Positions 17,463 through 26,777 are shown, counted from the first letter of the stretch. The stretch is 64,000 nt of DNA from Lawsonibacter asaccharolyticus (GCA_003112755.1 BFBT01000001.1:1984001-2048000), one strand, 5' to 3'. A program made the numbers and translations. The notes: generated by a model not told the origin, from the sequence alone.

Positions 17463-18248
17463 TCAACTCTCCGCATACCGGGAGAGGAACTGCCGGGTGC
17501 GCTCCTGAGAGGGGTGCTCGATGACCTGATGGGCTGGGCCCTGCTCCACAATGACGCCGCCATCCATGAAGATGACCTGATCGGCCACATCCCGGGCGAA
17601 GGCCATCTCGTGGGTGACGATGATCATGGTGGTCTTCTGCTCCGCCAGGGAGCGGATGACCTTGAGCACCTCACCGGTGAGCTCCGGGTCCAGGGCGGAG
17701 GTGGGCTCATCAAAGCAAAGGATGTCCGGGTGGAGGGCCAGGGCCCGGGCGATGGCCACCCGCTGCTGCTGGCCGCCGGAGAGCTGACTGGGGTAGTGGT
17801 CCGCGCGGTCACTCAGACCCATCTTGGCCAGCAGCTCCCGGCCCTCGGCCTGGATCTCCTCCAGGATCTGCTTCCGGTTGGCTTTGAAGTCGGGCCGTTC
17901 CTGGCTGAGGAGCTCCTTGGCCAGGGTGACGTTCCGCAGGGCGGTGTACTGGGGGAACAGGTTGAAGGACTGGAACACCAGGCCGAAATGGAGCCGCTTT
18001 TTCCGCACCTCGCTCTCCCGCTGGGTGGCGGGATCGTCGGCGTCGAACAGAGTGTCCCCCTGGACGACGATCTGCCCCTGGTCGGGGGTCTCCAGAAAGT
18101 TCAGGCACCGCAGCAGGGTGGTCTTGCCGCTGCCGGAGGAGCCGATGATGGCCAGAGCCTGGCCCTGCTCCAGGTCAAAGCTGATGTCCTCCAGCACCCG
18201 GGTCGCGCCAAAGTGCTTTTCAATATGATGTACTTCTAAGATCGGCAT
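17463..18248 (-). CDS. polar amino acid ABC transporter, ATP-binding protein
   Basis: A 261-residue ATPase of the GlnQ/ArtP type: Walker A GSSGSGKTT, Q loop in VFQSFNLFPQYT, signature LSGGQQQRVAIARAL, Walker B ILCFDEPTSALDPEL, and switch His in IVTHEMAFARDVAD. It powers uptake of a polar amino acid together with the permease and binding protein encoded upstream on the same strand. It starts 12 bases after the permease stop. Confidence 0.94.
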   Translation of the reverse strand: MPILEVHHIEKHFGATRVLEDISFDLEQGQALAIIGSSGSGKTTLLRCLNFLETPDQGQIVVQGDTLFDADDPATQRESEVRKKRLHFGLVFQSFNLFPQYTALRNVTLAKELLSQERPDFKANRKQILEEIQAEGRELLAKMGLSDRADHYPSQLSGGQQQRVAIARALALHPDILCFDEPTSALDPELTGEVLKVIRSLAEQKTTMIIVTHEMAFARDVADQVIFMDGGVIVEQGPAHQVIEHPSQERTRQFLSRYAES

Positions 18249-18260
18249 GTTCGCTCCCCC

Positions 18261-19043
18261 TTATACCCGGAAGTAGTCCAGCTTCTTTTCCAGCCGGCCC
18301 AGCACCATGGTCACGATGGCGCTGAAGGCCAGGTAGTAGACCGCCGTGAACATCAGCGGCCACCACAGGCCGGAGATCCCCTGATTGCCCTTCATGAAGG
18401 ACTCAGCCGCCCAGATGACCTCCTGCAGCGCAATGGCACGGGCCAGGGAGGTGTCCTTGACCAAGGTGATGATCTCGTTGGACATGGGGGGCACGATGCG
18501 CTTGACCATCTGGAGCAGGGTGACCTTGAAAAAAATCTGCCGCTTGGTCATGCCCAGCACCAGGCCGGCCTCGTTCTGCCCCGCCGGCACCCCCTGGATG
18601 CCGCCCCGGTAAATCTCGGAAAAATAGAAGGCGTAGTTGATGATGAAGGCCACGCATACCGCCGCCATCCGTCCCACCTCGCCCCGGGGCCATGGGCTGC
18701 CATCCTCCAGTATCAGACCGGGCACATAAAACAGGGCGATGATCTGCAGGATCAGGGGCGTGCCCCGGACAATCCAGACCAGCAGACGGGTGACCAGGCT
18801 GATGGGGCGGAAGGAAATGAGCGCCCGGGCCACCCGGCCGGGCTCCTGCCCCCGGCGGAGCAGGACCCACCGGGTGGGCCGGGACAGGGGCGTCCAGCGG
18901 TTCATGGAGCCGAAGGCGATGACCAGCCCCAGAGGGAGCGCCCCGATCAGGGTCACGAAAAACAGCTCCAGGGTTACAAGAAACCCTTGGTTCAAGGCTA
19001 TCAGTACCGTCTGGGTCACTGGTGATTGAAAAAAGTCGAGCAT
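18261..19043 (-). CDS. polar amino acid ABC transporter, permease
   Basis: 260 residues from ATG 19043 (gagga 9 bases upstream; the frame is open further but without a ribosome site). It has the HisM/GlnP fold with several membrane helices and the EAA-like cytoplasmic loop (GGIQGVPAGQNEAGLVLGM), followed by IVPPMSNEIITLVKDTSLA, typical of the family. A polar insertion of about 30 residues after helix 1 (RWVLLRRGQEPGRVARA) is longer than in E. coli homologues. Substrate cannot be told from sequence. Confidence 0.93.
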   Translation of the reverse strand: MLDFFQSPVTQTVLIALNQGFLVTLELFFVTLIGALPLGLVIAFGSMNRWTPLSRPTRWVLLRRGQEPGRVARALISFRPISLVTRLLVWIVRGTPLILQIIALFYVPGLILEDGSPWPRGEVGRMAAVCVAFIINYAFYFSEIYRGGIQGVPAGQNEAGLVLGMTKRQIFFKVTLLQMVKRIVPPMSNEIITLVKDTSLARAIALQEVIWAAESFMKGNQGISGLWWPLMFTAVYYLAFSAIVTMVLGRLEKKLDYFRV

Positions 19044-19083
19044 AGGGGTCGTCCTCTCTGTCTGTGATAGTGGGGCGCAACCG

Positions 19084-19121
19084 CTCAAAAGCAGAGAGCG
19101 GACCCGCTCTCTGCTTTTGAG
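19084..19121 (-). promoter_or_regulatory. intercistronic hairpin between binding-protein and permease genes
   Basis: A perfect 17-bp stem (CTCAAAAGCAGAGAGCG and complement) with a GACC loop, 22 bases after the binding-protein stop and 41 before the permease start. No T run follows on the minus strand. Such stems in binding-protein operons usually protect the upstream message, giving more binding protein than permease. Confidence 0.6.
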
Positions 19122-19142
19122 GGATTCAGCTGCGGAGATCGT

Positions 19143-20048
19143 TTACTCCAGGATGACGGCATCCTGCAGGCCATAGGTGGCAGCAATCTGCTCCACGGTG
19201 CCGTCAGCCACGGCCTGCTTCCAGAACTCGTTGAAAGCATCCACCAGGTCAGAGCCCTTGCGGAAGCCCACGCCGTAGAACTCAGATGCCTCTGCTCTCA
19301 TGTCGTTAAGGTTAAGGTCGTACACCAGATCGCCGTAGCTGGTGCCCTCGCCGGTCATCTCGGCGGCCATGAGCACGTCGATAACAGCGGCATCGGAGGT
19401 GCCGGAGGCGACCTCCATCAGGGTGTTGGCCTGGGACTGCACGGGCACGGTGGTGGCCCCCAGCTCCTCGGCGGCGTCCTCACCGGCGGAGCCGGACTCT
19501 ACGGCGATGCTCAGCCCCTCCAGAGAGGTCAGCCCCTCAAAGTCCGCTGCCCTGTCGGCGGGGTAGACCAGGGTCTGATAGTTGGTGCAGTAGGGCTCGG
19601 AGACGCCCATGGCGGCGGTGACCTCGTCGTTGATGGTCATGCCGTTCCATACACAGTCAATGGTCTTGGAGTCCAGCTCCTGGACCTTATAGTCCCAGGT
19701 GATCTCCTGGAACTCCACGTTCACGCCCAGGCTCTCGGCAAAGGCCTTGGCCATGTCGGCATCAAAGCCGATCCACTCGTCACTCCCCGCTTCCTTATAG
19801 TCCATCGGGGCGAAATTGGTGATACCCACATACAGGGTGCCCTGGTCCTGGACATAGGCCAGGTCGCTTTCCGCGTCCGCGGGAGTGCTGGATGCCCCCT
19901 GGCTGGAGCTGGCGGCGGGGGTGCTGGCAGCGGGGGTGCTGGCAGCGGGAGACTGGCTGCTCTCCCCCTGAGAAGTGGTCCCGCCAGAGCAGGCGGCCAG
20001 AGACAGGCACATAGTGATCGCCATTACAAGAGACAACATCTTTTTCAT
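19143..20048 (-). CDS. polar amino acid ABC transporter, substrate-binding lipoprotein
   Basis: 301 residues from ATG 20048 (ggagg 9 bases upstream). Signal peptide with lipobox LAAC (Cys20), then a Ser/Ala/Pro-rich linker with repeated ASTPAAS units, then the SBP family 3 fold (YVGITNFAPMDYKE, WIGFDADMAKAFAESLG, DCVWNGMTINDE). It captures the amino acid outside the cell and passes it to the permease. It is the first gene of the operon, with a clear promoter at 20106-20134. Confidence 0.95.
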   Translation of the reverse strand: MKKMLSLVMAITMCLSLAACSGGTTSQGESSQSPAASTPAASTPAASSSQGASSTPADAESDLAYVQDQGTLYVGITNFAPMDYKEAGSDEWIGFDADMAKAFAESLGVNVEFQEITWDYKVQELDSKTIDCVWNGMTINDEVTAAMGVSEPYCTNYQTLVYPADRAADFEGLTSLEGLSIAVESGSAGEDAAEELGATTVPVQSQANTLMEVASGTSDAAVIDVLMAAEMTGEGTSYGDLVYDLNLNDMRAEASEFYGVGFRKGSDLVDAFNEFWKQAVADGTVEQIAATYGLQDAVILE

Positions 20049-20105
20049 ACCGAGAGATCCTCCAAAATGCAGATTGGTCAAAAACGGGGCATTTGACACT
20101 TTCAC

Positions 20106-20134
20106 ATTTTAGCACGCTAATGTAATGTTGTAAA
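20106..20134 (-). promoter_or_regulatory. promoter of the amino acid ABC operon
   Basis: On the minus strand TTTACA (20134-20129), 17 bases, TAAAAT (20111-20106); the binding-protein ATG is about 58 bases beyond. Confidence 0.75.
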
Positions 20135-20174
20135 GAGGTTTTTAATTTTTTTTGATCTTTCGGGGAAAAAGCAA

Positions 20175-20213
20175 GCGTCCCCCCGCAGCCCATAGGGGAC
20201 AGCGGGGGGACGC
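20175..20213 (-). terminator. terminator of the spore protein gene
   Basis: 12-bp stem GCGTCCCCCCGC / GCGGGGGGACGC. On the minus strand it is followed by TTGCTTTTT. Confidence 0.8.
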
Positions 20214-20241
20214 CTTCCGCATCCGATCAGAGAGGCGGCAA

Positions 20242-20436
20242 TTACTTCATGCCGTTCTCGTAGGCTTCGATCATCTTCTTGACCATCTGGCCGCCCACGG
20301 AACCGGCCTGCTTGCTGGTCAGGTCGCCGTTGTAGCCCTGCTTCAGGTTGACACCCACCTCGTTGGCCGCTTCCATCTTGAACTTATTCAGAGCCTCGCG
20401 GGCATTGGGGACCAGAGACTGCTTGTTGGTAGACAT
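20242..20436 (-). CDS. small acid-soluble spore protein, alpha/beta type
   Basis: 64 residues from ATG 20436 (aggag). It shows the family pattern: NKFKMEAANEVGV then LKQGYNGDLTSKQAGSVGGQMVKKMIEAYE, here cut to its marks EAANEVG, GYNGDLTSKQ and GSVGGQMVKK. These proteins coat spore DNA and shift it toward the A form, protecting it from UV and heat, and are degraded at germination. It shows that the organism has sporulation genes. The GPR protease recognition site near EAANE is present. Confidence 0.95.
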   Translation of the reverse strand: MSTNKQSLVPNAREALNKFKMEAANEVGVNLKQGYNGDLTSKQAGSVGGQMVKKMIEAYENGMK

Positions 20437-20501
20437 AATTCGTTTCTCCTTTACCTGTTCATTTTGATCTTCTTTGTTTCGTTGGATGGAACATCCGAGC
20501 A

Positions 20502-20530
20502 TAGCATTGCCCTGGAGAAGCGGACTATGC
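20502..20530 (-). promoter_or_regulatory. candidate forespore (sigma-G) promoter of the SASP gene
   Basis: On the minus strand GCATA (20530-20526) is 17 bases from AATGCTA (20508-20502), five of seven matches to the sigma-G -10 consensus CATACTA. SASP genes of this type are normally sigma-G dependent. No sigma-A promoter of comparable quality was seen here. Confidence 0.4.
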
Positions 20531-20635
20531 AGGAAAAGGCTTTCCTGTTTTTGTTGATTTTCCATCATTTTCAGATCAGGGAAACGGCAGGAAGGAAACC
20601 GGCTCAGAGAACGGGGGCCGGGCGGACGGCGGGGC

Positions 20636-22762
20636 TCATCCGCGGCGGCGGAGACGGCGCAGCAGGCCGCCCAAGGGACCGGAGGGCAGGGCACGGGCGG
20701 CAAATTCCACCTCCCGGCAGCTCCGAACGGCCTCGTCCATGAAGAAGTCCTGAGAGGAGAGGCCGGGGGCGCCCGGGGCGGGCACTTTTTTTTGATAGCT
20801 CCCTTCACTGTCCAGGGCCCGGGCCTTCACGGTATCCCGCAGCAGGATGTCCAGAATGTGATTCAAGCGGGCCTTGGTGTGGGTGGCATAGACGGGACAG
20901 ATGACCTCCACCCGGCGCTGGGTGTTGCGGGTCATCATGTCCGCCGAACCCAGGAAGAGGCGCTGGTTCTCTCCAGAGCCAAAGCTATAGATGCGGGAGT
21001 GCTCCAAAAAGCGCCCCACCACGCTGGTGACGGAGATGTGCTCCGTGTGGCCGGGGACGCCGGGCCGCAGGCAGCAGATGCCGCGGATGATGAGATCGAC
21101 CCGAACCCCTGCACGAGAGGCCTCGGCCAGCTTTTCCATGACATCGTAGTCGGTGAGGGAGTTCATCTTCATGATGATGCGGCCGTGGCTGCCCCGGGCG
21201 GTCTCTTCCCCGATGAGCAGGAGGATGATCTGCTTCAGGTTGGAGGGGGAGACCAGGAGGTTGTGGTAGCTGCCCTCCAGATTGCCCACAGCCATGTTTT
21301 TGAAAAATTCCGCTGCATCCAGGCCGATGCCCTGATCCGCGGTGATGAGGGAGAGGTCTGTGTACTGCTCTGAGGTCTTCTCGTTGTAGTTGCCGGTGCC
21401 GATCTGGGTGACGTACTGGATGCCGGATTTGCCTTTCAGGGTGATGAGACATACCTTAGAGTGGATCTTATAGTCGCTGAACCCGTAGATCACCCGGCAG
21501 CCCGCGTCCTCCAGGCGCTCGGACCAGTCGATGTTGTTCTGCTCATCAAAGCGGGCCCGCAGCTCAATGACGGCAGTGACCTCCTTACCGTTTTCCGCCG
21601 CCGCACACAGATACTCCACGAGCCGGGCCTTCTGGGCCAGGCGGTAGATGGTGATCTGGATGGAGAGGACCGACGGGTCGGAGGCGGCCTCCCGGATCAG
21701 GCGGAGGAAGGGCTCCATGCTTTCAAAAGGGTAGCTGAGAAGCAGATCCCGGCGCTGGACCAGGTGGAGATAGGTCTCCCGCTTGGGCTTGGGGGGCGTC
21801 TGGGGGGAGAAGGGCGGGTAGAGCAGCGCACTGTGGAGGGGTTCCGGCAGCTTTTTCAGCATGGGGTGGACAAACCCCATGCGCATGGGAGCCCGGGAGA
21901 GGAAGATCTGGGCGGGGGCGACGTGGCAGCGCTTGCAGAGAAAGGCGGACAGGGCCTCGCTGAGGGGAGCGGCGCACTCCAGCCGGACCACGGCCATCCG
22001 TTTGCGCTTGTGAAGCAGCTTCTGCATCTGGCAGCGGAAGTCATCGTCCACATCAAAGCCCTCGTCCTGGGGGGCGATATCGGCGTTGCGGGTGACGCAG
22101 ACACAGTTTTTCTCCGCCACGCCGTAGGGGTCAAAGACCCGCTTCAGGTTATCCAGAAGCAGCTGTTCGGTGCGCACATAGCGCAGTCCCTCCCCGGGGA
22201 GATAGACTACCTCGGGGGCGGAGGGAGGCACAGGGACGATGCCGAAGAGACTGCGGTCCTTCCCATGGAGGCGGGCCACCACATAGACGCTCTTGTTCTG
22301 GAGGTGAGGGAAGGGGTGGTTGATGTCCACGATCTGAGGGGAGAGGATGGGGAGCAGCTGGGTCTTGAAGTAGGTCTTGAGAAAGTCCTTGTCCTTCCCG
22401 GCGAGCTGGCCGGGGGAGACTTCGCAGACCCCATAGGCCTGGAGCTGGGTCTGGAGCTGGGCGTAGACCTGGTCCCGCTGCTCCATCAGAAGGACTGCCC
22501 GGCGGTAGATGGCCTCCAGCTGCTGGGAGGGGAGCAGGCCGGTGCGGCTGTCCACCTGGTCGTCCCCCATGACAGCCATGTCATAGAGGCTGCCCACCCG
22601 GATCATAAAGAATTCGTCCAGGTTGCTGGTGAAGATGGAGACAAATTTCAGCCGCTCGGCCAGGGGATTGGAGGGATCGCGGGCCTCTTCCAGCACCCGC
22701 TCATTGAACGTGAGCCAGGAGAGCTCGCGGTTCTGCATGTAAGGTTGGGGTTCCCGGGCCAT
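20636..22762 (-). CDS. ppk1: polyphosphate kinase 1
   Basis: A 708-residue enzyme that builds inorganic polyphosphate from ATP and can run in reverse. The N-terminal QNRELSWLTFNERVLEEA and SNLDEFFMIRVG segments are characteristic; the C-terminal half has the conserved histidine regions (YKIHSKVCLI, TQIGTGNYNEKTS, GSADMMTRN). Its ATG overlaps the ppx stop codon (TGATG), so the two are translated together. Polyphosphate is linked to stress survival and sporulation. Confidence 0.96.
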   Translation of the reverse strand: MAREPQPYMQNRELSWLTFNERVLEEARDPSNPLAERLKFVSIFTSNLDEFFMIRVGSLYDMAVMGDDQVDSRTGLLPSQQLEAIYRRAVLLMEQRDQVYAQLQTQLQAYGVCEVSPGQLAGKDKDFLKTYFKTQLLPILSPQIVDINHPFPHLQNKSVYVVARLHGKDRSLFGIVPVPPSAPEVVYLPGEGLRYVRTEQLLLDNLKRVFDPYGVAEKNCVCVTRNADIAPQDEGFDVDDDFRCQMQKLLHKRKRMAVVRLECAAPLSEALSAFLCKRCHVAPAQIFLSRAPMRMGFVHPMLKKLPEPLHSALLYPPFSPQTPPKPKRETYLHLVQRRDLLLSYPFESMEPFLRLIREAASDPSVLSIQITIYRLAQKARLVEYLCAAAENGKEVTAVIELRARFDEQNNIDWSERLEDAGCRVIYGFSDYKIHSKVCLITLKGKSGIQYVTQIGTGNYNEKTSEQYTDLSLITADQGIGLDAAEFFKNMAVGNLEGSYHNLLVSPSNLKQIILLLIGEETARGSHGRIIMKMNSLTDYDVMEKLAEASRAGVRVDLIIRGICCLRPGVPGHTEHISVTSVVGRFLEHSRIYSFGSGENQRLFLGSADMMTRNTQRRVEVICPVYATHTKARLNHILDILLRDTVKARALDSEGSYQKKVPAPGAPGLSSQDFFMDEAVRSCREVEFAARALPSGPLGGLLRRLRRRG

Positions 22763-23679
22763 CAGACAGTCACGCTCCTTCGTTTCAATACCTCGGTGAG
22801 CAGGAAGCCCTCCCGGACGCCGTAGCTGCTGACCTCAATGGCGTCGCCCCGGCACCGATGGGCCAGGGTGGAGAGGATGACCAGCCCAGGGAGCAGGGTG
22901 TGGACCCGCTCGGGGACGATCTTCAGCAGGATCTGGAGGTCCGCCTTAGCGGGAGCGGAGAAGCGCTCCAGGAGGCCGTCCACCATGTTCAGGGTGATGG
23001 TGCGGTTGCCGGCGGGCAGCTTGTAGAGGTAGTTGCACAGCTTCCCGGCCCCGCGGATGGTGCCGCCCACCCCACAGATCACCGGACAGGGAAAGTCGGG
23101 CAGGGGGGCGCCGTCCAGCGCCTTTTTCACCTGCTTGCGGATCTTGGCCTGTTCTTTGGGGGAGGGGAGCAGGGTCTCCACACAGCGGTTATACAGGTTC
23201 AGGGAGCCCAGGGGGATGGAGGCGGCGTGGCGTATCCTGCCCTGAGAGAAGCAGACCCACTCGGTGGAGCCGCCGCCGATGTCCAGCACCATGCCCTGCT
23301 CCCGCTCCTCCATGCCGGAGGTGGCTCCCACATAGTCCAGGATGGCCTCCTCCCGGCCGGAGAGGAGGCGGATCATCAGTCCGGTGCGCTCCTGGAGCTG
23401 GAAGACCGCCTCCTCGCTGTTGGTAATGTTGCGCAGAGAGGCGGTGGCGAAGACCGCCCGGTTCTCAATGTGGAGGGCATCCAGGATGGACCGGAAGCGG
23501 AGCAGGGCATCTGCGGCCCGGTCGAGGCCCTCCCGGCTCATGGAGCCGTCCTCCCGAACATAGCCGGCCAGGCCGGCCGTCTCCTTGCTTTGAAAAATGC
23601 TGTGGATAGCTCCGTCCTCCTCCACCTGATAGACATTCAGGCGGATGGTATTGGAGCCGATGTCGATAATAGCGTACAT
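22762..23679 (-). CDS. ppx: exopolyphosphatase / guanosine pentaphosphatase family
   Basis: 305 residues from ATG 23679 (gaggag site). An ASKHA-fold phosphatase with the phosphate-1 motif IIDIGSNTIRL near the N-terminus, GREEAILDYVG and the phosphate-2 motif VLDIGGGSTEWV. The family releases phosphate from polyphosphate ends or removes the 5' phosphate of pppGpp. It is the short two-domain form, without the extra C-terminal HD-like domain of E. coli Ppx. Pairing with ppk1 favours polyphosphate turnover. Confidence 0.9.
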   Translation of the reverse strand: MYAIIDIGSNTIRLNVYQVEEDGAIHSIFQSKETAGLAGYVREDGSMSREGLDRAADALLRFRSILDALHIENRAVFATASLRNITNSEEAVFQLQERTGLMIRLLSGREEAILDYVGATSGMEEREQGMVLDIGGGSTEWVCFSQGRIRHAASIPLGSLNLYNRCVETLLPSPKEQAKIRKQVKKALDGAPLPDFPCPVICGVGGTIRGAGKLCNYLYKLPAGNRTITLNMVDGLLERFSAPAKADLQILLKIVPERVHTLLPGLVILSTLAHRCRGDAIEVSSYGVREGFLLTEVLKRRSVTV

Positions 23680-23918
23680 GCAAGCTCTCCTCTGTGGCTG
23701 CGGTCCGCTCGGAAGCGGGACCGGATCATCTGAGTCGTATGATATCAAATGCAGGGGGCTGGGTCCAGAAATAGGATGCAGAATTTTGGTTAAATGTATG
23801 TAAAATCACTGGCTGAACAGACAAGACGATGATTTTTGACGGCAGAGTATAGAGATCCCCGGGGAAATGTGGTAAACTTCCTTCATCTGGAGATCTTACA
23901 GAGAGGAAGGAACTGAGC

Positions 23919-24944
23919 ATGCTGTCTTTTGTCAACGACTACTCTGAGGGGGCCCACGAGCAGGTGCTCCGGCGGCTGGCGGAGACCAATCGGGAGCAGC
24001 ATCCCGGATATGGGACCGATCCATACTGCGCCCGGGCAAAGGAGAAGATCCGGCGGGCCTGCGGCTGCCCGGAGGGGGACGTCTTTTTCCTGGTGGGCGG
24101 GACCCAGACCAATCAGGCGGTGATCTCCGCCCTGCTGGCCCCCTGGGAGGGGGTGATCGCCCCCGCCACGGGACACATCTGTACCCATGAGGCGGGAGCC
24201 ATCGAGGCAACCGGGCACAAGGTGCTGGAGCTGCCCCAGCGGGAGGGGAAGCTGTCAGCGGCGGAGCTGCGGACCTATCTGGAGGGCTTTTACGGGGACG
24301 AGAACCACGAACACATGGTATTTCCGGGCATGGTGTACCTGTCCTGGCCCACTGAGCTGGGCACCCTCTATACCCGGGCGGAGCTGGGGGAGATCCACAA
24401 GGTGTGCCGGCAATACAAGATACCGCTGTACCTGGACGGCGCCCGGATGGGCTATGGGCTGGCCAGCCGGGGGAGCGGCATGACCCTGGCGGACCTGGCG
24501 GCCAGCTGCGACGTGTTCTACATCGGGGGGACCAAGGTGGGGGCCCTGTTCGGAGAGGCGGTGGTCTTCCCCCGGCACAACGCCCCCGGGCGCTTTATGA
24601 CCGCCGTGAAGCAGCGGGGCGCCCTGCTGGCCAAGGGCTGGCTGCTGGGGGTGCAGTTCGACGCCCTGTTCACCGATGGACTCTACCAGAAGCTGGGCAA
24701 AAATGCCATCGAGACGGCGGAGCGGCTGAGAGAGGGATTCCGGGAAAAGGGGTTCTCCTTCTATTTGGACACCCCCACCAACCAGATATTCCTGGTGGTG
24801 GACCGGGCCCAGCGGGAGGACCTGGCCCGGAAGGCCGCATTCAGCTTCTGGGAGCAGCTGGACGAGGAGCGGACGGTGATCCGCTTCGTCACCAGCTGGG
24901 CCACCCGGATGGAGGACGTGGAGGAGTTGATCCGCCGGCTGTGA
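23919..24944 (+). CDS. ltaE: low-specificity L-threonine aldolase family protein
   Basis: A 341-residue fold-type I PLP enzyme of the beta-eliminating lyase group. It has GGTQTNQAVISALL, an ICTHEAGAIE region, the Asp of LYLDGARMGYGL and the PLP lysine in FYIGGTKVGALFGE. The family splits L-threonine or allo-threonine into glycine and acetaldehyde. ATG 23919 follows agaggaagg. It stands alone between the ppx operon (divergent) and a small membrane-protein gene. Confidence 0.88.
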   Translation: MLSFVNDYSEGAHEQVLRRLAETNREQHPGYGTDPYCARAKEKIRRACGCPEGDVFFLVGGTQTNQAVISALLAPWEGVIAPATGHICTHEAGAIEATGHKVLELPQREGKLSAAELRTYLEGFYGDENHEHMVFPGMVYLSWPTELGTLYTRAELGEIHKVCRQYKIPLYLDGARMGYGLASRGSGMTLADLAASCDVFYIGGTKVGALFGEAVVFPRHNAPGRFMTAVKQRGALLAKGWLLGVQFDALFTDGLYQKLGKNAIETAERLREGFREKGFSFYLDTPTNQIFLVVDRAQREDLARKAAFSFWEQLDEERTVIRFVTSWATRMEDVEELIRRL

Positions 24945-25009
24945 AGCGGGCTGTTTGAATCATTTGGGAGGAAAAAAGAGATTGTTCTTGTTGGAAATAG
25001 ACAAAAAGA

Positions 25010-25038
25010 TTGACAAATAAAAGAAAAAGATATATATT
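25010..25038 (+). promoter_or_regulatory. promoter of the 154-residue membrane protein gene
   Basis: TTGACA (25010-25015), 17 bases, TATATT (25033-25038), in a locally AT-rich stretch. Confidence 0.75.
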
Positions 25039-25083
25039 ATTCTAAAAGGAAGCGGGGGCGATGGTCAGATAACGGAGAGATGT

Positions 25084-25548
25084 ATGAAAAAATCAGTGAG
25101 AAATTTCATAAAAATCTATTGGGAAGTTCTGCTTGTAGTGGCTGCTGGAATTGCAGGTGTGATACTTTTAAAAGTAAAAGGTGAAGATTGGCCTGCTGCG
25201 TTGAATTTTCCCACAGAGGCAGTAGCGGCTGGCTATTGGATCTTGATACTGGGAATGACGGCATTAGAAGGAATCCTGATTTTCCGTTTTCTGGTGAAAG
25301 GGCTGGAATATGTAATATATACTGTTCTGCCGCTATGGCTCTACCTTATGTTTGCCTCGCCAGGAGGACTGCTTTTCCCAAGCCTGATTTGGACATACAG
25401 TTTGGTGATCCTGATCGCCCGGCTTGTGATGCTGATAAGGTGCAGGCTAAAAAAACAGGACCGGCAGTTTTCTCATCTGTCATCTATGATATGTATTGAT
25501 GTGATCAGCACCATAAACATCCTTCGAGAATTTGTATTGTTTGGATAG
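25084..25548 (+). CDS. small integral membrane protein, unknown function
   Basis: 154 residues, ATG 25084. Hydrophobic stretches at about 13-30, 48-68, 75-92 and 97-118 suggest four membrane helices, with a basic cytoplasmic tail (RCRLKKQDRQ). Codon use is clearly more AT-rich than in the neighbours (many AAA, ATT, TTT), which suggests recent acquisition. It has its own strong promoter and terminator. No family recognised. Confidence 0.7.
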   Translation: MKKSVRNFIKIYWEVLLVVAAGIAGVILLKVKGEDWPAALNFPTEAVAAGYWILILGMTALEGILIFRFLVKGLEYVIYTVLPLWLYLMFASPGGLLFPSLIWTYSLVILIARLVMLIRCRLKKQDRQFSHLSSMICIDVISTINILREFVLFG

Positions 25549-25552
25549 CGGT

Positions 25553-25597
25553 AAAAAGCATCGGCCCCATCCATCACGGATGGGGCCGATGCTTTTT
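25553..25597. terminator. bidirectional terminator
   Basis: A 20-bp perfect stem starting AAAAAGCATCGGCCCCATCC with a 5-nt loop and ending in TTTTT on both strands. It ends both the membrane protein gene and the converging aminotransferase gene, whose stop codon lies inside it. Confidence 0.92.
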
Positions 25598-26777
25598 ATC
25601 GGTAGGAATCGGCCAGGGCCTTGAATTTGGGAAGGGCCCGCTGGATCATGTCGGTCTGGACGCAGTAGGCGATGCGCACGTGGCCGGGGGCGCCGAAGCC
25701 GGAGCCGGGGACCAGCAGCAGATCGAACTGCTTGGCCCGCTCGCTGAAGGCCATATCGTCGGGCTCCAGGGAGCGGGGGAAGAGGTAGAAGGCGCCGCCG
25801 GGCTCCACACAGTGGTAGCCCATCTCCCGCAGGGCGGGGACCAGCAGCTTGGCGTTGCGCTCATAGACCGCCAGATCGGAGGTGAGGTCGCAGCACAGGG
25901 AGGTGACCTGCTGGAACAGGCTGGGGGCGTTGACGTAGCCCAGAGACCGTCCGGCGCCTGCCACGGCGGCGTAGACCTCCCGGCTGTCGGTGACGGAGGC
26001 GGGGACCAGCACGTAGCCCAGGCGCTCACCAGGGAGGGAGAGGGACTTGCTGAAGGAGTAGCACACGATGGTGTCTGGGTAGAGCTGGGGAATCCAGGGC
26101 ACCTGGAAGCCGGAGAACACGATCTCCCGGTAGGGCTCGTCGGAGATCAGGTAGATGGGGTGGCCGTAGGCCCGGCTCTTTTCCGTCAGGATGGCGGCCA
26201 GCCGCTCCAGCGTCTCCCGGGAGTAGACCACGCCGGAGGGGTTGTTGGGGGAGTTGACCACCACGCCCTTGGTGTGCTCGCTGATGGCGGCCTCAAAGGC
26301 GTCAAAGTCGATCTGGAATCCCTCGATCTCCGGGGGAATGAGCACCATCTTGGCCCCAGCGCCCTCGATAAAGACCTTATACTCCGGGAAGTAGGGAGCA
26401 AAGACGACGAACTCGTCCCCGGGGCAGGTCAGGCCGTTGAACACACAGCACAGGGAGGCGGCGGCCCCCACGGTAATGTAGAACTGGTCGGCGGTATAGC
26501 AGGTGCCGAAGCGGCGGTTGAGGGAGTCGGCGAAGCGCTGGCGGGCCTCCTGGTCCCCCTGGGCGCTGGTGTAACAGTGGATGACCTCCGGCTGCTCCCG
26601 AAGGATGCGGACGGCGGTGTCGTTGACCTCCTGGGGGCAGGGGACGCTGGGGTTGCCCAGGGAGAAATCGAAGACATTCTCCGCCCCCACCTGGGCGGCA
26701 CGTATCTTGCCGTATTCAAAGAGCTCGCGGATGACGGACCGGGCGGTGCCCAGCCCCAACATGCGTTGATTCACCAT
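25596..26777 (-). CDS. class I/II pyridoxal-phosphate aminotransferase
   Basis: 393 residues from ATG 26777 (ggagg 9 bases upstream). Fold-type I features: FSLGNPSVPCP at the N-terminus, NSPNNPSGVVYS, the Asp in YLISDEPYREIV, and the PLP lysine in CYSFSKSLSLPGERLGYV. It resembles bacterial aspartate/aromatic aminotransferases of subgroup I-gamma. The substrate is not settled by sequence. It has no operon partner. Confidence 0.9.
   Translation of the reverse strand: MVNQRMLGLGTARSVIRELFEYGKIRAAQVGAENVFDFSLGNPSVPCPQEVNDTAVRILREQPEVIHCYTSAQGDQEARQRFADSLNRRFGTCYTADQFYITVGAAASLCCVFNGLTCPGDEFVVFAPYFPEYKVFIEGAGAKMVLIPPEIEGFQIDFDAFEAAISEHTKGVVVNSPNNPSGVVYSRETLERLAAILTEKSRAYGHPIYLISDEPYREIVFSGFQVPWIPQLYPDTIVCYSFSKSLSLPGERLGYVLVPASVTDSREVYAAVAGAGRSLGYVNAPSLFQQVTSLCCDLTSDLAVYERNAKLLVPALREMGYHCVEPGGAFYLFPRSLEPDDMAFSERAKQFDLLLVPGSGFGAPGHVRIAYCVQTDMIQRALPKFKALADSYR

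Noticed and set aside
21461..22825. 454-codon plus-strand frame opposite ppk1
   Set aside because: Antisense shadow; ppk1 motifs on the minus strand are unambiguous.
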